A DNA stretch of 58,888 nt. Origin: Halanaerobiales bacterium. Its GTDB lineage: Bacteria > Bacillota > Halanaerobiia > Halanaerobiales > M55B127. The stretch's first letter is position 1; each line of letters starts with the position of its first letter. This document shows, piece by piece, positions 29,676 through 40,298 of this stretch. Both the position numbers and the translations under genes were made by a program. The notes under the pieces were generated by a model, which saw only the letters and a list, made by a program, of their open reading frames with translations, was not told where the DNA came from and searched no databases. Location: the NCBI GenBank assembly GCA_018334565.1, contig JAGXLU010000009.1, forward strand, positions 1 through 58,888, read 5' to 3'.

Positions 29676-29871
29676 TAAGCCCAGATTAAAATAAAAAAAC
29701 ACGGAATAATAAATTTAAGATTCAGTCTGGATATTAGATATTTACTTTAATTAAAGGAAAAATGCAATTGAGATTTTAACTTTTTTAAAAAAGAAGGGAT
29801 ATTTTCTAAAAGGACTTCAGTATTTTTTGCTTAACTATAGTAATATAATATTCTAATAGGAGATGTAAATT

Positions 29872-32481
29872 TTGAATTTTAAATATATGGATTATAATAA
29901 AGACTTGATAGAAGAATCTATTTCATTTCAAAACCCAGAAGTCTATGTTTTTAACAATCACCCTACAATGGTTAAAGCCCAACAATATTATGATGAAAAT
30001 AAAGATATTTTAGCTAAAGACAGCCTATTTGTTATGAAAGAAGACTTATGGAATCGATTATTTATCACCGCCAAGACTATTATTAAGGAAGATAAGGCCA
30101 ATCTCATATTTTACAGCTTATTAAATGAATCCCATAGAGAGTTTTTCAATGTAGATAACTACTTTGATGTAATAGATACAGCAGTAGAATTTTTTCATTT
30201 TTATGATTTCATAAACAAGAATATGATTGATTTAGATCAACTGGACTTAAATGTTAGATGGCAGCAGGAGAGATTAAATAAGTTTAGAGATATTAGAGAG
30301 AGGTATAAAAATCAGCTGAAAGATTTAGGTTTAATAGATAAAGTATTAAAAAGAGATTTCACCTATTTTAATACAGATTATATAGAAACTTTTAAAAAGA
30401 TAAATTTTGTAAACATACTTTATTTTAGTCGTTTTGATAAAAAGTTAATAGAAAAAATAGAGAAAAAAAACAAATTAGTGGAAATTCATATTCAAATAAA
30501 TAAAAAAGACTATGATCAAGATAAATTAAGAATTAAATCTTTTGCCTTTTCTGATATAGATATTGATAAAATTAATATCTATTCTAACCGGGATAAGCTG
30601 GTGCAGTTTGTCAATGTTTTATCAAAAATTGAAGATGGGAAAAAGACAACTGAAATAATCGATTGGAATCATGAAGAAAATAGTTTTGAAAAAATTATTT
30701 CTAAAGACTTAATTAAGTTTGATAATAAACCTTCCTTTACAGAAACCGATATCTTTCAATACTTAAAAGAGTTATATAATAATCTTTCCCGCTTTAAAAT
30801 ACTTAATAACAATTACCATCTCGATTTAAATCAGCTTCTTAAAAGTACACATACTAAACCATTTAAAAGTTATTATAGTTTAGAAGAAAATGATCTAAAG
30901 ATATTAAAAGAAAGATCAAAAGATGAGTATGTATATTTAGATCAGTTGAGCATCAATAATATTTGTAATAATAAAATAGATAAGATCATCGAAGACCTCA
31001 GAGTATTAAAAAAGACAAAAAATATGGGACAGTTAATTGATTTTTTTAAGAATATTAATGTAGAAAATTTAAAAGAAAATAAATATAAGGGGAATGATTT
31101 AGAACAGTATTTTGATTCACTGTTAGAGTTAGAAACTATCGGATTATTAGAGATGGATAATTATCTTAAGATAGATCAAGATTTTGCAGACCAATTACTA
31201 AAACTAGTAATAAATTATATGGAATTCAAAAAGGTTAAAATAAAGGCAGAGAAAGACAATATAAAAGCAGAAGTAAAGAAAATAGAACAGGCTGCATATA
31301 AAAACAAAGACTTACTGGTTATGATAAATGTCAATCAGGGGAACATACCAATTGATTACGATAATGATACTTTCTTAACAGATAGTGACCTAAAAAGATT
31401 AGGGTTGGATTTAAAAGAGATAAACTATCTTAAACAGAAGTATAATTTTTTTAATCATATATTTAGCAGTAACCAGGTTGATCTTTTTTATTTAGAAAAT
31501 GTTGATAACAATACTACGGGTAGTTCCTTTATTGAAGAGTTAAAAATAGAATATGATATAAAAGAGAACGAACCTATTTTTCTTGCAAATGATCAAAAAG
31601 AGATTATTAATGAAATATTTAAAATAGATGAATTAAAAGGTTATAAAGATCAACTGAATAGTGAAATATTCAAAGAAGATCAGATGGAAATGGATGTTGA
31701 ACTTGATATTCCTAACAAAAAAATATCTATGGGTTACTACAAGCATGAATCTTTAAAAAGATGTCCTTTTAAGTTTTTTATGGAGCACATGATTGATATT
31801 GAGGAAGAAAATTATGATTTAGAAAAAGAATTAGGACTAAGAATGATCGGAATTATTGCCCATAAATTTTTTGAAGAAGTAATAGAGAAGTACGGTTTGC
31901 CTATAGATAATCAATATAAAGATAAGATCAAGTCAATATTGAAAGACATATTAGAGAGATATAATCTTCATATTCATAATTATTTCAAAATATACTACCA
32001 TGATATCCTATTTAAAAGTTTAGTAGATTCTATTTTTGAACTAGAAAGAAGTATAAAAAGTAGAATTGGTAAGATTGATCACATTGAAACCGAGGTTAGT
32101 TTAAGGCAAAGAGATATTTATAAAAGCCAAGATGAAGTTAAAATATATATAAGCGGTAGGCCCGATCTTTTGATTGAAAAAAAAGATAAGAGTAATTATA
32201 TAGTTGATTTAAAAACGGGCAAGGGAAGTATGGAACAGTTAGCATTATATTCTTTAATATTAAATTATGATAAAAGAGATTTTTCAAAAACATCGAAGAC
32301 AATATATAAGATAATGGATAGACAACTACAGATTAGCAATAAAGATATAGAAGAAAAGTTAGAAGAAGAAATAATTAAAGAGCTGGATAATTTATTTAAA
32401 GAAAAGGTATATAAAAGAATATATAAATCTGATTGTAAAAGATGCAGTTACTATGATATATGTAGGGTTGTGGTAAAATGA
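29872..32481 (+). CDS. AddB-like PD-(D/E)XK nuclease family protein
   Basis: C-terminal GRPDLLIEKKDKSNYIVDLKTGKGS nuclease core; RCPFKFF...CKRCSYYDIC Fe-S type cysteines; no Walker A seen at N-terminus. Confidence 0.75.
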   Translation: MNFKYMDYNKDLIEESISFQNPEVYVFNNHPTMVKAQQYYDENKDILAKDSLFVMKEDLWNRLFITAKTIIKEDKANLIFYSLLNESHREFFNVDNYFDVIDTAVEFFHFYDFINKNMIDLDQLDLNVRWQQERLNKFRDIRERYKNQLKDLGLIDKVLKRDFTYFNTDYIETFKKINFVNILYFSRFDKKLIEKIEKKNKLVEIHIQINKKDYDQDKLRIKSFAFSDIDIDKINIYSNRDKLVQFVNVLSKIEDGKKTTEIIDWNHEENSFEKIISKDLIKFDNKPSFTETDIFQYLKELYNNLSRFKILNNNYHLDLNQLLKSTHTKPFKSYYSLEENDLKILKERSKDEYVYLDQLSINNICNNKIDKIIEDLRVLKKTKNMGQLIDFFKNINVENLKENKYKGNDLEQYFDSLLELETIGLLEMDNYLKIDQDFADQLLKLVINYMEFKKVKIKAEKDNIKAEVKKIEQAAYKNKDLLVMINVNQGNIPIDYDNDTFLTDSDLKRLGLDLKEINYLKQKYNFFNHIFSSNQVDLFYLENVDNNTTGSSFIEELKIEYDIKENEPIFLANDQKEIINEIFKIDELKGYKDQLNSEIFKEDQMEMDVELDIPNKKISMGYYKHESLKRCPFKFFMEHMIDIEEENYDLEKELGLRMIGIIAHKFFEEVIEKYGLPIDNQYKDKIKSILKDILERYNLHIHNYFKIYYHDILFKSLVDSIFELERSIKSRIGKIDHIETEVSLRQRDIYKSQDEVKIYISGRPDLLIEKKDKSNYIVDLKTGKGSMEQLALYSLILNYDKRDFSKTSKTIYKIMDRQLQISNKDIEEKLEEEIIKELDNLFKEKVYKRIYKSDCKRCSYYDICRVVVK

Positions 32482-35400
32482 ATAAGATCTTAAAAGCAAG
32501 TGCAGGTACAGGTAAGACATATAGGCTTTCTTTAGAATATATTAATGCAGTACTCAATGGTACTGACTTTAGAAATATAGTGGTTATGACTTTCACAAGG
32601 AAAGCAACAGCTGAAATCAGAGAGAGAATAATAGAGCATCTTCAAGATTTAAAAGAAAACAAAAGTAATTCAAAAGTCTTTGATAATCTTAAAAAGATGG
32701 GTGTTAATAGTAATAGTATATTAAACAATATTGATGTTTTATATAAAAAAATACTAATTAATAAAGATAAGATTAATGTGCATACTATAGATAGTTTTGT
32801 AAATAAGTTATTTAAGAAATCGATCGCTCCTTATTTAGGTATAAGAAACTATGAGGTGACAGATAAAGATAAAGAAAGTACAGAAATAGTATTTAAAAAG
32901 GTCTTAGAAGATGAGAAAACATTTAATTTGATGGAAGGATTTTTATCTGAGAATACAAGCAGAGATATCCAAAGTTATCTTGGAATTATTTCTGATATAT
33001 TAAAACAGAGATGGAAGTTTGAGTTGATTAATTATCAAAAGAGGACAAAAAAGAAGAATACTAACTATATAAAAAGACTGGATAACTGTATAGATATCCT
33101 TGATGATATTGCAAATAAAAAGAATAATAACTTTGATTCAAATTATTTTAAAAGCGGATATCAAGATATTCTAGAAATTTATTTAAACTTAAATGATAAA
33201 GATAAAAAGGAAGATTTAATATATACAGAATATAAGAAATTTTTAAAATCACATTTTTGGAATGGACATAAAATAGGTGGAAAAGCAGTAAAAGATTTAA
33301 AAAATGCTTTAGTAATAGAGTATGAATATATGCAGAAAGCATTAGCAAATACTGTTTTCAATAGAGAAATTATTAATTATGAAAAACAAGTATTTACTTT
33401 TATCGACAACATATTTAGCATTTATGATCAGATAAAGTTTAAAGAAAAAGTATTTACTTATGATGATATAAGTAACTATACCTATCGGTATTTAAGCAAA
33501 GATAAATTACATTTAATAGAAAACAAAAAAATTACAGAATATTTTAAAGAGCTTGTAGGTGTTGATATTGATTATTTATTAATAGATGAGTTTCAAGATA
33601 CGAGTGTACTGCAGTGGAAGATACTTAAACCTATTATAGATACTATTGAAAACACAGTTATTGTTGGTGATGAAAAACAGTCTATTTATGGATGGCGAGG
33701 TGGGGAAAAGGATTTATTTTCTAATTTAGAAAATATCATATCAGGAAAGGTAGTTAATCTAGATATATGTTATAGGAGTGGTGGGATAATATTAGATTTT
33801 GTAAATGATTTCTTTATAAATATGTATCCAGAATGGGATTATCGAAAGGTGAATGCATTAGACAGAAAAAAAGATGAAGGGCACCTTTATCTCATTCTGG
33901 GGGGAAGCGCTAGTATTATAAATACAAATACTAAAATATTCAAAAGAAAATCAGAAGATAAAAAACAGCAGATTATTAATATAAATAAATTGGTTAAAAA
34001 AGATTTGAAGAAAGAAATAGTTAAAGACATAGTAGATAATAAGGATATGTTAAGGGATATAGCTGTTTTAGCAAGAAAAAATAATGATCTAAAAGAGATA
34101 GCTGAAGAATTGGATGAGAAGGGTATAAAGCATATAAAAGGAAGTGCCAATAGTATAATTGAACATCAAGCAGTTAAGCCTATTTATTTTATATTGGATT
34201 ATCTTTATTGCAATGATTATTTAAGTTTATTAAAGTTTTTGAGAAGTGATCTAATCGGTATCAATCATAAAACATTAAAGTATCTATTAAGAAATAAGCA
34301 GAAACTAGAAGCATTTATAGAGGGAAAAGGAGAAACAGACCGAGATGATATTGAAACAATATTAGCTAAAATTAAAAAGCTAAAAGACATGGATTATAAT
34401 AAGTTAATTCATCATTTATTTAACGAGATGGGTTTATTTAAAATTTATAAAGGTCAGGCAGATACCTTAAAAAACCTATATTACTTTTATGAATTAACCA
34501 ACCAATTTAATTCTGTTAATAATTTAATAGAGTATATAGAGGAAAATAAAGACAGTGAAAAATTGCAGCAAGTAGGAATTGAAGATTCAGAGGCAGTAAA
34601 ATTATCAACTATTCATAGTGCAAAAGGTTTAACTTTTAAGACAGTATATTTTTACTTTAAGCCGAAGGTATTAGGTGGCGGTTTTTATAATAATAGTATC
34701 AAAATTTATATTGATTTTGATGATAATTATGATCAAATAGAAAATTATTTATTAACCAATACTAAGTACAATAAGATTTTGGCAAGTTTATCCTATAACT
34801 TTATTGAAGAAGAAAAGCATAAAGAGTTAATGGAGGAGATAAACAATACTTATGTTGCCATGACAAGGGCTGCCCATAACCTATTTATTTATGTAGAAAA
34901 CCCACGTAAATTAAAAATAGGTAATAATCTATGTTGGAGCAGCAGCAAATATGGATTTTATGAATTGCCATTACTAAAGGCAAGTAACAGCCTTGATATC
35001 AAAGATTTATTAACCGGTAAAGAATTTGGTAAATTAATAAAAAATAAACCCGAAAGTAAAGATAGAAATATTAATTTAACAAAAATAGCTAAGTATTTTA
35101 AAGAAGCCAAAGTAGAATTTATTGAAAAGCAAACATTATTAGATTACCAAATGAACAAGAAGAGATTAATGGGGAATATAGCACATGATTATCTAGAACA
35201 AATTATATACAACGAAAAAAGAGAACATAGACTAGCTAAAGATATTATAAATGATAAGTATGTTAATATAGTTGGTAGAGAGGTAATAACAAGTATAATA
35301 ACAGCTGTGAGAGAGTTTATTGACAACAACAAGTCTTTATTTGATGAAAGTTATGAAATATTTACTGAATATACTCTATATGATGGAGATGATATTAAAA

Positions 35401-35570
35401 GAATTGATAGATTAATGGTTGATAGAGTTAATAAAAAAATTAAGATATTAGATTACAAAACAGGTGAACAATTTAAAGAAAAACAACTAACTGAATATGC
35501 TGCTGTATTAAAAAAGAGACTTGATAAAGATTATATTATAGATACAGCTTTTATAAATATTAGGTTGTAA
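32478..35570 (+). CDS. UvrD/RecB-like (AddA-type) helicase with C-terminal PD-(D/E)XK nuclease
   Basis: LKASAGTGKTYRLSLEYI (Walker A); LLIDEFQDTS; VGDEKQSIYGWRGGE; LSTIHSAKGLTFKTVYF; VAMTRAAHNLF; KKIKILDYKTGEQ. Overlaps previous CDS by 4 nt. Confidence 0.88.
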   Translation: MNKILKASAGTGKTYRLSLEYINAVLNGTDFRNIVVMTFTRKATAEIRERIIEHLQDLKENKSNSKVFDNLKKMGVNSNSILNNIDVLYKKILINKDKINVHTIDSFVNKLFKKSIAPYLGIRNYEVTDKDKESTEIVFKKVLEDEKTFNLMEGFLSENTSRDIQSYLGIISDILKQRWKFELINYQKRTKKKNTNYIKRLDNCIDILDDIANKKNNNFDSNYFKSGYQDILEIYLNLNDKDKKEDLIYTEYKKFLKSHFWNGHKIGGKAVKDLKNALVIEYEYMQKALANTVFNREIINYEKQVFTFIDNIFSIYDQIKFKEKVFTYDDISNYTYRYLSKDKLHLIENKKITEYFKELVGVDIDYLLIDEFQDTSVLQWKILKPIIDTIENTVIVGDEKQSIYGWRGGEKDLFSNLENIISGKVVNLDICYRSGGIILDFVNDFFINMYPEWDYRKVNALDRKKDEGHLYLILGGSASIINTNTKIFKRKSEDKKQQIININKLVKKDLKKEIVKDIVDNKDMLRDIAVLARKNNDLKEIAEELDEKGIKHIKGSANSIIEHQAVKPIYFILDYLYCNDYLSLLKFLRSDLIGINHKTLKYLLRNKQKLEAFIEGKGETDRDDIETILAKIKKLKDMDYNKLIHHLFNEMGLFKIYKGQADTLKNLYYFYELTNQFNSVNNLIEYIEENKDSEKLQQVGIEDSEAVKLSTIHSAKGLTFKTVYFYFKPKVLGGGFYNNSIKIYIDFDDNYDQIENYLLTNTKYNKILASLSYNFIEEEKHKELMEEINNTYVAMTRAAHNLFIYVENPRKLKIGNNLCWSSSKYGFYELPLLKASNSLDIKDLLTGKEFGKLIKNKPESKDRNINLTKIAKYFKEAKVEFIEKQTLLDYQMNKKRLMGNIAHDYLEQIIYNEKREHRLAKDIINDKYVNIVGREVITSIITAVREFIDNNKSLFDESYEIFTEYTLYDGDDIKRIDRLMVDRVNKKIKILDYKTGEQFKEKQLTEYAAVLKKRLDKDYIIDTAFINIRL

Positions 35571-35661
35571 TAATTGTGTTTTGTATCTTTATAATGAGAA
35601 TTTTATTCATATACGGCTGATTTTACAGGGGAAGAATTACATATGTAGGAGGAAAAGGTTG

Positions 35662-36033
35662 ATGAAACCTAAATTAGAATCTGCTTATATATCTGCGGAA
35701 AATATTGATAGAGCTTTAAAATTTTATGAATGGTTTTTAAAAAGAGCAGCAACTAAAAAAGGTGATAGCTTATATTTTTTTAATATTGATAGTTTCCGAC
35801 TTTTTCTATTTGATTATAATAATGAAGATGAAGAAATTCAGTATGGAGATAACTGTCTTTTGAGTTTTGAGGTAGAGGATGCTGAAAAAATAAAAGATCA
35901 AATAGAAGAACGTGGCCTAAAAATAGTTTTCCCTTTAACAAAAATCCTAGAAAATATAGTTTTTGAGTTTCAAGATTTTGAGGGCAACCACATTGAAGTT
36001 TTTTCTAAAGCTGTGAGATCAAGTAACATATAG
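35662..36033 (+). CDS. VOC (glyoxalase/bleomycin resistance) family protein
   Basis: MKPKLESAYISAENIDRALKFYEWFLKRAA...FEFQDFEGNHIEVFS; RBS GGAGGAAAAGGTTG before ATG 35662. Confidence 0.8.
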   Translation: MKPKLESAYISAENIDRALKFYEWFLKRAATKKGDSLYFFNIDSFRLFLFDYNNEDEEIQYGDNCLLSFEVEDAEKIKDQIEERGLKIVFPLTKILENIVFEFQDFEGNHIEVFSKAVRSSNI

Positions 36034-36113
36034 TGAATATTTCATTAATAACTAATGGTTGTTAAAGTGCACAATAAATTATCTCCATAACAGCTAAAGA
36101 GCGAGTCTACCAT

Positions 36114-37049
36114 TTGGGATATTCCTTTTGTCATAAAGATTATATAGAACAGTATAAATTTACAGGTGGGATTAACTCAGAAAGTAAGGTCATAAACATG
36201 AAAGTACAAAATATAAACTCAACAAAAATAGCAAATAAAAAAATCAAGCTACCTATCAATCTAAAGCTATTCTTTTTAATTACTATTATTTTTACTTGGG
36301 TATTTTGGATTCCAGATGCACTTGCAAAGCAAGGTTTAATATCATCATCAATTTTTACTAATTTAGGTTTCCTGGGTTCATTAGGGCCCCTTATAGCTTC
36401 AATTCTAATTGTATTAAAAGAATCAGGTAAAGATGGTCTAAAAAAATTATTTATAAAAAACTTACATAAAAAATTTGAAGCTAAATGGTGGTTTTTGATT
36501 TTTCTTCTCTTCCCAGCCCTAATTATTTTATCGTATTATATAAGTGTAAGTCTTGATCAAGTTTACCCAAAATCTGAAGCGTCCGGTTTGTATTATTTTA
36601 TCCCATTTATTTTTTTCAGTGTAATGTTTACTGGAGGACCTGTGCAAGAAGAATTTGGTTGGAGAGGTTATGCACTTCCAAGATTGCAAGAGAAATTTTC
36701 ACCATTCTTATCATCATTAATCTTGGGATTTATTTGGGCAATCTGGCATTGGCCACAATTTTTAGTTCCAAAGGAATTAACCGGTATGTTTTTCATAACT
36801 CCCTTCTGGTCTTTTATTTTGACGGTTATTTCAGCTAACTTTATCTATACATGGATATATAATAATACAAAAGGAAGTATACTGGCTGTTCTTATCCTTC
36901 ATACGCAGATGAATCTATTTCTATGGATATTTCCAGTGTTATATACCCAATATGGATATCTTATTATTTTAGTGACATTTACGATAGCAGCTAGTGTGGT
37001 TATTTTATTAGATAAAAAACAATTTTTTAATAAAGTGAGAAGATATTGA
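36114..37049 (+). CDS. CPBP-family intramembrane metalloprotease
   Basis: QEEFGWRGYALPRLQ and GFIWAIWHWPQFL motifs; multiple TM segments. Real start probably ATG ~36198. Confidence 0.87.
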   Translation: MGYSFCHKDYIEQYKFTGGINSESKVINMKVQNINSTKIANKKIKLPINLKLFFLITIIFTWVFWIPDALAKQGLISSSIFTNLGFLGSLGPLIASILIVLKESGKDGLKKLFIKNLHKKFEAKWWFLIFLLFPALIILSYYISVSLDQVYPKSEASGLYYFIPFIFFSVMFTGGPVQEEFGWRGYALPRLQEKFSPFLSSLILGFIWAIWHWPQFLVPKELTGMFFITPFWSFILTVISANFIYTWIYNNTKGSILAVLILHTQMNLFLWIFPVLYTQYGYLIILVTFTIAASVVILLDKKQFFNKVRRY

Positions 37050-37256
37050 ATTTAAAAGATATCATAACAATAATAAAGGGCATATTTTCTCTTAACTTGT
37101 TTGTTACATATAGCTAAAGAGGTGTTAATAGCTTTAAAAAGTGGGAAGGTTAACAGAATATAGAGTTAATAAGGTTTTATTCCATTTAAATCAATATAGA
37201 AAGGGGTCTATCTAAAATTCCAAATTAATTAGATACTATCATCTGGAAATTTTTTC

Positions 37257-37285
37257 TTGACATTATTACTTCTCGGTGGTAAAAT
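37257..37285 (+). promoter_or_regulatory. Sigma-A promoter of the T-box leader
   Basis: TTGACA (37257-37262), 17-bp spacer, TAAAAT (37280-37285). Confidence 0.75.
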
Positions 37286-37289
37286 CATT

Positions 37290-37592
37290 ATCAATAACAT
37301 ATGATTAAATTCTTTGACCAAGAAGAGTATCTTTATGATTTCATTTACAGAGAGCCGACAGAGCTGAGATTCCGGTGATGAAAAAATAAAGAGAATGGCC
37401 TTGTGAGAAGCAGGGGGAAATATCTTTGATATGATAAATTATCCTGTGCCGGTTTTTGCCCGTTAGTAGCAAATAAAAATCATTTTTTAATAGATGGTTT
37501 TTAATAAAGTGAGTTAATATTAATTAACTAACAAGGGTGGCAACACGGAATTATTAATCTTTCGTCCCTAAGCGGGGTGAAGGGTTTTTTTA
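37290..37592 (+). promoter_or_regulatory. T-box riboswitch leader with terminator
   Basis: Stem I with AGTA (37327-37330)/GAA (37393-37395) specifier loop, AGAGAGCCG and GCTGAGA distal elements; T-box AAGGGTGGCAACACGG (37533-37548); terminator stem TTCGTCCC/GGGGTGAA (37561-37581) plus T-run. Confidence 0.92.
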
Positions 37593-37659
37593 TTTCGTGT
37601 GCCACCTTTTTTTAATTATATATATTACATTAGAAACCAAAAGAAGGGAGTTGCTTATT

Positions 37660-38385
37660 TTGTATGATTTAAAGATTGTTGTAGAAAGTATAGAAGGTTT
37701 TTGTGATTTACCAATGGAAATTGGTGATTATTTCACCGTCAGTGGGGGGAAGATAGAAATACCGGAAGGTAAACATATGTGTTTGTGGGCTCTGCAAAGT
37801 TTGATGCCGGTACTGCCAGCAAAACAGAGAGAATTAAATGAAGAAAATGACTGGATTCCACATACCAAAAGATTTATATGTCCTGACCCTAATGGAAGGG
37901 TTATTTTCAGGATCGATAGGCTGGATCCCAAAACAGGTAAACCGTTAGAAGAAGAAATAGAAATACCGCCAAGGATACTGGTTAACCCAGATGCCTGCAC
38001 TGGCTGTAGGGCTTGTGAAACAGTCTGTGCTTTTGTACATACTCAAAGCTTTAATGCTTTGAGATCGCGTATAAAAATCGAAAAAAACGAAATTAAAGGT
38101 GAAGATATTCCATATATCTGTAGACAGTGTGGAGATGCTCCTTGTATTAAAGCCTGTCCTGTTGAGGCCTTAAGTAGAAGCCCCAAAACCAATGCAATAT
38201 TAGTTGATGAGGATAAATGTATTGGGTGTAACAAATGTGCTGAAGCCTGTCCCTTTGATGCGATTTCTTTTAATGAAAATAATGTGGCTTTGATCTGTGA
38301 TCTCTGTGATGGAGATGTAGAATGTGTGCAGAGATGTCCAACAGATGCCTTGAAGTTTGATAATAAAGGAGGTAGAAAAAAATGA
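37660..38385 (+). CDS. TIGR04076-like domain fused to a 4Fe-4S ferredoxin (AOR partner)
   Basis: N-term MEIGDYFTVSGGKIEIPEGKHMCLWALQSLMPVLPAKQRE...FICPDPNGRVIFRIDRL; then CTGCRACETVC, CRQCGDAPCIKACP, CIGCNKCAEACP, CDLCDGDVECVQRCP. TTG start at 37660 fits RBS GAAGGGAG. Confidence 0.8.
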   Translation: MYDLKIVVESIEGFCDLPMEIGDYFTVSGGKIEIPEGKHMCLWALQSLMPVLPAKQRELNEENDWIPHTKRFICPDPNGRVIFRIDRLDPKTGKPLEEEIEIPPRILVNPDACTGCRACETVCAFVHTQSFNALRSRIKIEKNEIKGEDIPYICRQCGDAPCIKACPVEALSRSPKTNAILVDEDKCIGCNKCAEACPFDAISFNENNVALICDLCDGDVECVQRCPTDALKFDNKGGRKK

Positions 38386-40280
38386 ACTACGGATACTGTA
38401 ATAAGGCTTTAAGAATAGACCTTTCAAATAATTTAATAAAAAAAGAAAAATTAGATGAAGAATTTTTAAAAAAATATCTGGGAGGACGGGGGTTAAATGT
38501 ACGCCGCCTTTATGATGAAGTACCTCCTGAAGTTGATCCTTTAAGTACAGAAAACAAGATGTTTATCGGAGTTGGTCCTTTAACGGGTACCTTATTTCCT
38601 GGAGCAGCCCGTGTGAACTTTACAGCCAAATCACCTCAGACTAAAATTTTAGGTGACTCAAATACAGGTGGATTTTTGGGCCCAGAGATTAAATTTGCCG
38701 GTTTTGATCAGATAATTATAGAGGGTAAGGCTGATCAATTATCTTACATATATATTAAAGACGGTGAAGCTGAAATTAAATCAGCCCAACATTTAAAACA
38801 GTTAGATACCTTTGAGACCCAAAAGAAGATAAAAGAAGAATTGGGTGACAACCGTGTACAGACTGCTGTTATCGGACCAGCTGCTGAAAATGGGGTTAAG
38901 TATTCCGGTATTTTCTGTAATATGGTAAGGGCAGCTGCAAGAACCGGTATGGGGTTAGTGTTAGCAAGTAAAAATATAAAAGCGATTGCGGTTAGAGGTA
39001 CAAAAGATCTTAGTGCAAGAAAACCAGATAAATTTAAACAACTAATTGATAAGATGGATGAGGAAATAAAAAACCACTCCGAATATGAGATAAGAACTAG
39101 ACTTGGGACTACTCAACTAATTTCTTCTCTAAATGAATTAGGCTGTCTGGCTACCAGACATTTTCAGACCGGCTATTTTGAAGATGCTGACAAAGTAAGT
39201 GGTGAATACTTTGAAGAAAACTATAAGCAGAAAGAAAAAGGTTGTTTTGCCTGTACGATTCCCTGCAGCAGATACTTCGAAATTACAAAAGGCAAGTATA
39301 AAGGATTAAAAAGTGAAGGGCCTGAATTCGAGGGGCTAGCAGGTTTTTCTTCTCGAGTGGGAGTTTCTGATATTGAAGATGCCCTATATGGAGTTGATTT
39401 ATGTAATCGATATGGACTTGATGTAATAACAACTTCGGAGTGTATATCTTTTACCATGGAGCTATATGAAAAAGGTATATTAACCAGTGAAGAGATTGAT
39501 GGACTAAAACCTGAATTTGGCAACAGTGAAGTAGTATTTAACCTAATTGAAAAGATTAAAAATAGAGAAGGTTTCGGAGATATCCTGGCAGATGGAGTAG
39601 TTACAGCGGCTGAAAAAATTGGTAGGGGCACAAAAAAACTTGCTATGCATGTAAAGGGATTAGAAATATTCCAGGCTGATCCCCGTGGGATAAAGGGTTA
39701 TGGTCTAGGAGTAGCAGTTGCTACCAGAGGGGGAGACCATCTTCGTAGTGAACCCTGGTTTGAATTCAGTGAAGATGCTGAAGAAGGCAAGAGAAGATTT
39801 GGCCATCCGGAATCAGCTTTTAGATTAGAATATAAAGGCAAAGGGAGGGTAGTAAAATACTATGAAGAGAGGTGTGTATTAGCCGACTGTTTAGAAGCCT
39901 GTAAAAATACAGTTGTAAATATGGAGATTATTTCATTTAAAGAAGCAGCTGAATTGCTTAATACATTAACGGAGTATCGATTTACACCTGAAGAAATTAA
40001 GAAATCAGCAGAAAGAATTATGAACGTTGAAAGGGCTTATATAGTAAGAGAAGGAATCAGGCGAAAAGATGATACTCTACCAGATCGTTTTTTAAATGAA
40101 CCTCTACCTGAAGAATGCGGGGTCTCGGCAGGAAGTGTTGTAGAATTAGAACCAATGTTAGACGAATATTATAAGGCAAGGGAATGGGAAGTAAATACAG
40201 GGCTTCCGACCGAAAGCAAGTTAAGCGAACTAAGTTTAGATAAAATTATGCTCGATTTAAAGAAAAGAGAAATTATTTAG
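38382..40280 (+). CDS. Aldehyde:ferredoxin oxidoreductase family protein (second AOR)
   Basis: KKYLGGRGLNVRRLYDEVPPEVDPLSTENK; GCFACTIPCSRYF; CVLADCLEACKN; AARTGMGLVLASKNIKAIAVRGT. Confidence 0.94.
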   Translation: MNYGYCNKALRIDLSNNLIKKEKLDEEFLKKYLGGRGLNVRRLYDEVPPEVDPLSTENKMFIGVGPLTGTLFPGAARVNFTAKSPQTKILGDSNTGGFLGPEIKFAGFDQIIIEGKADQLSYIYIKDGEAEIKSAQHLKQLDTFETQKKIKEELGDNRVQTAVIGPAAENGVKYSGIFCNMVRAAARTGMGLVLASKNIKAIAVRGTKDLSARKPDKFKQLIDKMDEEIKNHSEYEIRTRLGTTQLISSLNELGCLATRHFQTGYFEDADKVSGEYFEENYKQKEKGCFACTIPCSRYFEITKGKYKGLKSEGPEFEGLAGFSSRVGVSDIEDALYGVDLCNRYGLDVITTSECISFTMELYEKGILTSEEIDGLKPEFGNSEVVFNLIEKIKNREGFGDILADGVVTAAEKIGRGTKKLAMHVKGLEIFQADPRGIKGYGLGVAVATRGGDHLRSEPWFEFSEDAEEGKRRFGHPESAFRLEYKGKGRVVKYYEERCVLADCLEACKNTVVNMEIISFKEAAELLNTLTEYRFTPEEIKKSAERIMNVERAYIVREGIRRKDDTLPDRFLNEPLPEECGVSAGSVVELEPMLDEYYKAREWEVNTGLPTESKLSELSLDKIMLDLKKREII

Positions 40281-40298
40281 ATTTAAAGTATAAGAGGA

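Noticed and set aside
29872-35570. Helicase-nuclease pair as a novel anti-phage defence system
   Set aside because: Motif layout fits AddAB/RecB-type repair enzymes and no other defence genes are adjacent; reported only as a divergent repair pair.
36114-37049. CPBP protein as a phage abortive-infection system
   Set aside because: The CPBP family is broad; no toxin partner or defence gene neighbours seen. Kept as a generic membrane protease.
39221-39631. 136-aa minus-strand ORF inside the second AOR gene
   Set aside because: Ser/Pro-rich shadow frame opposite a strongly conserved AOR; no RBS or family signal.
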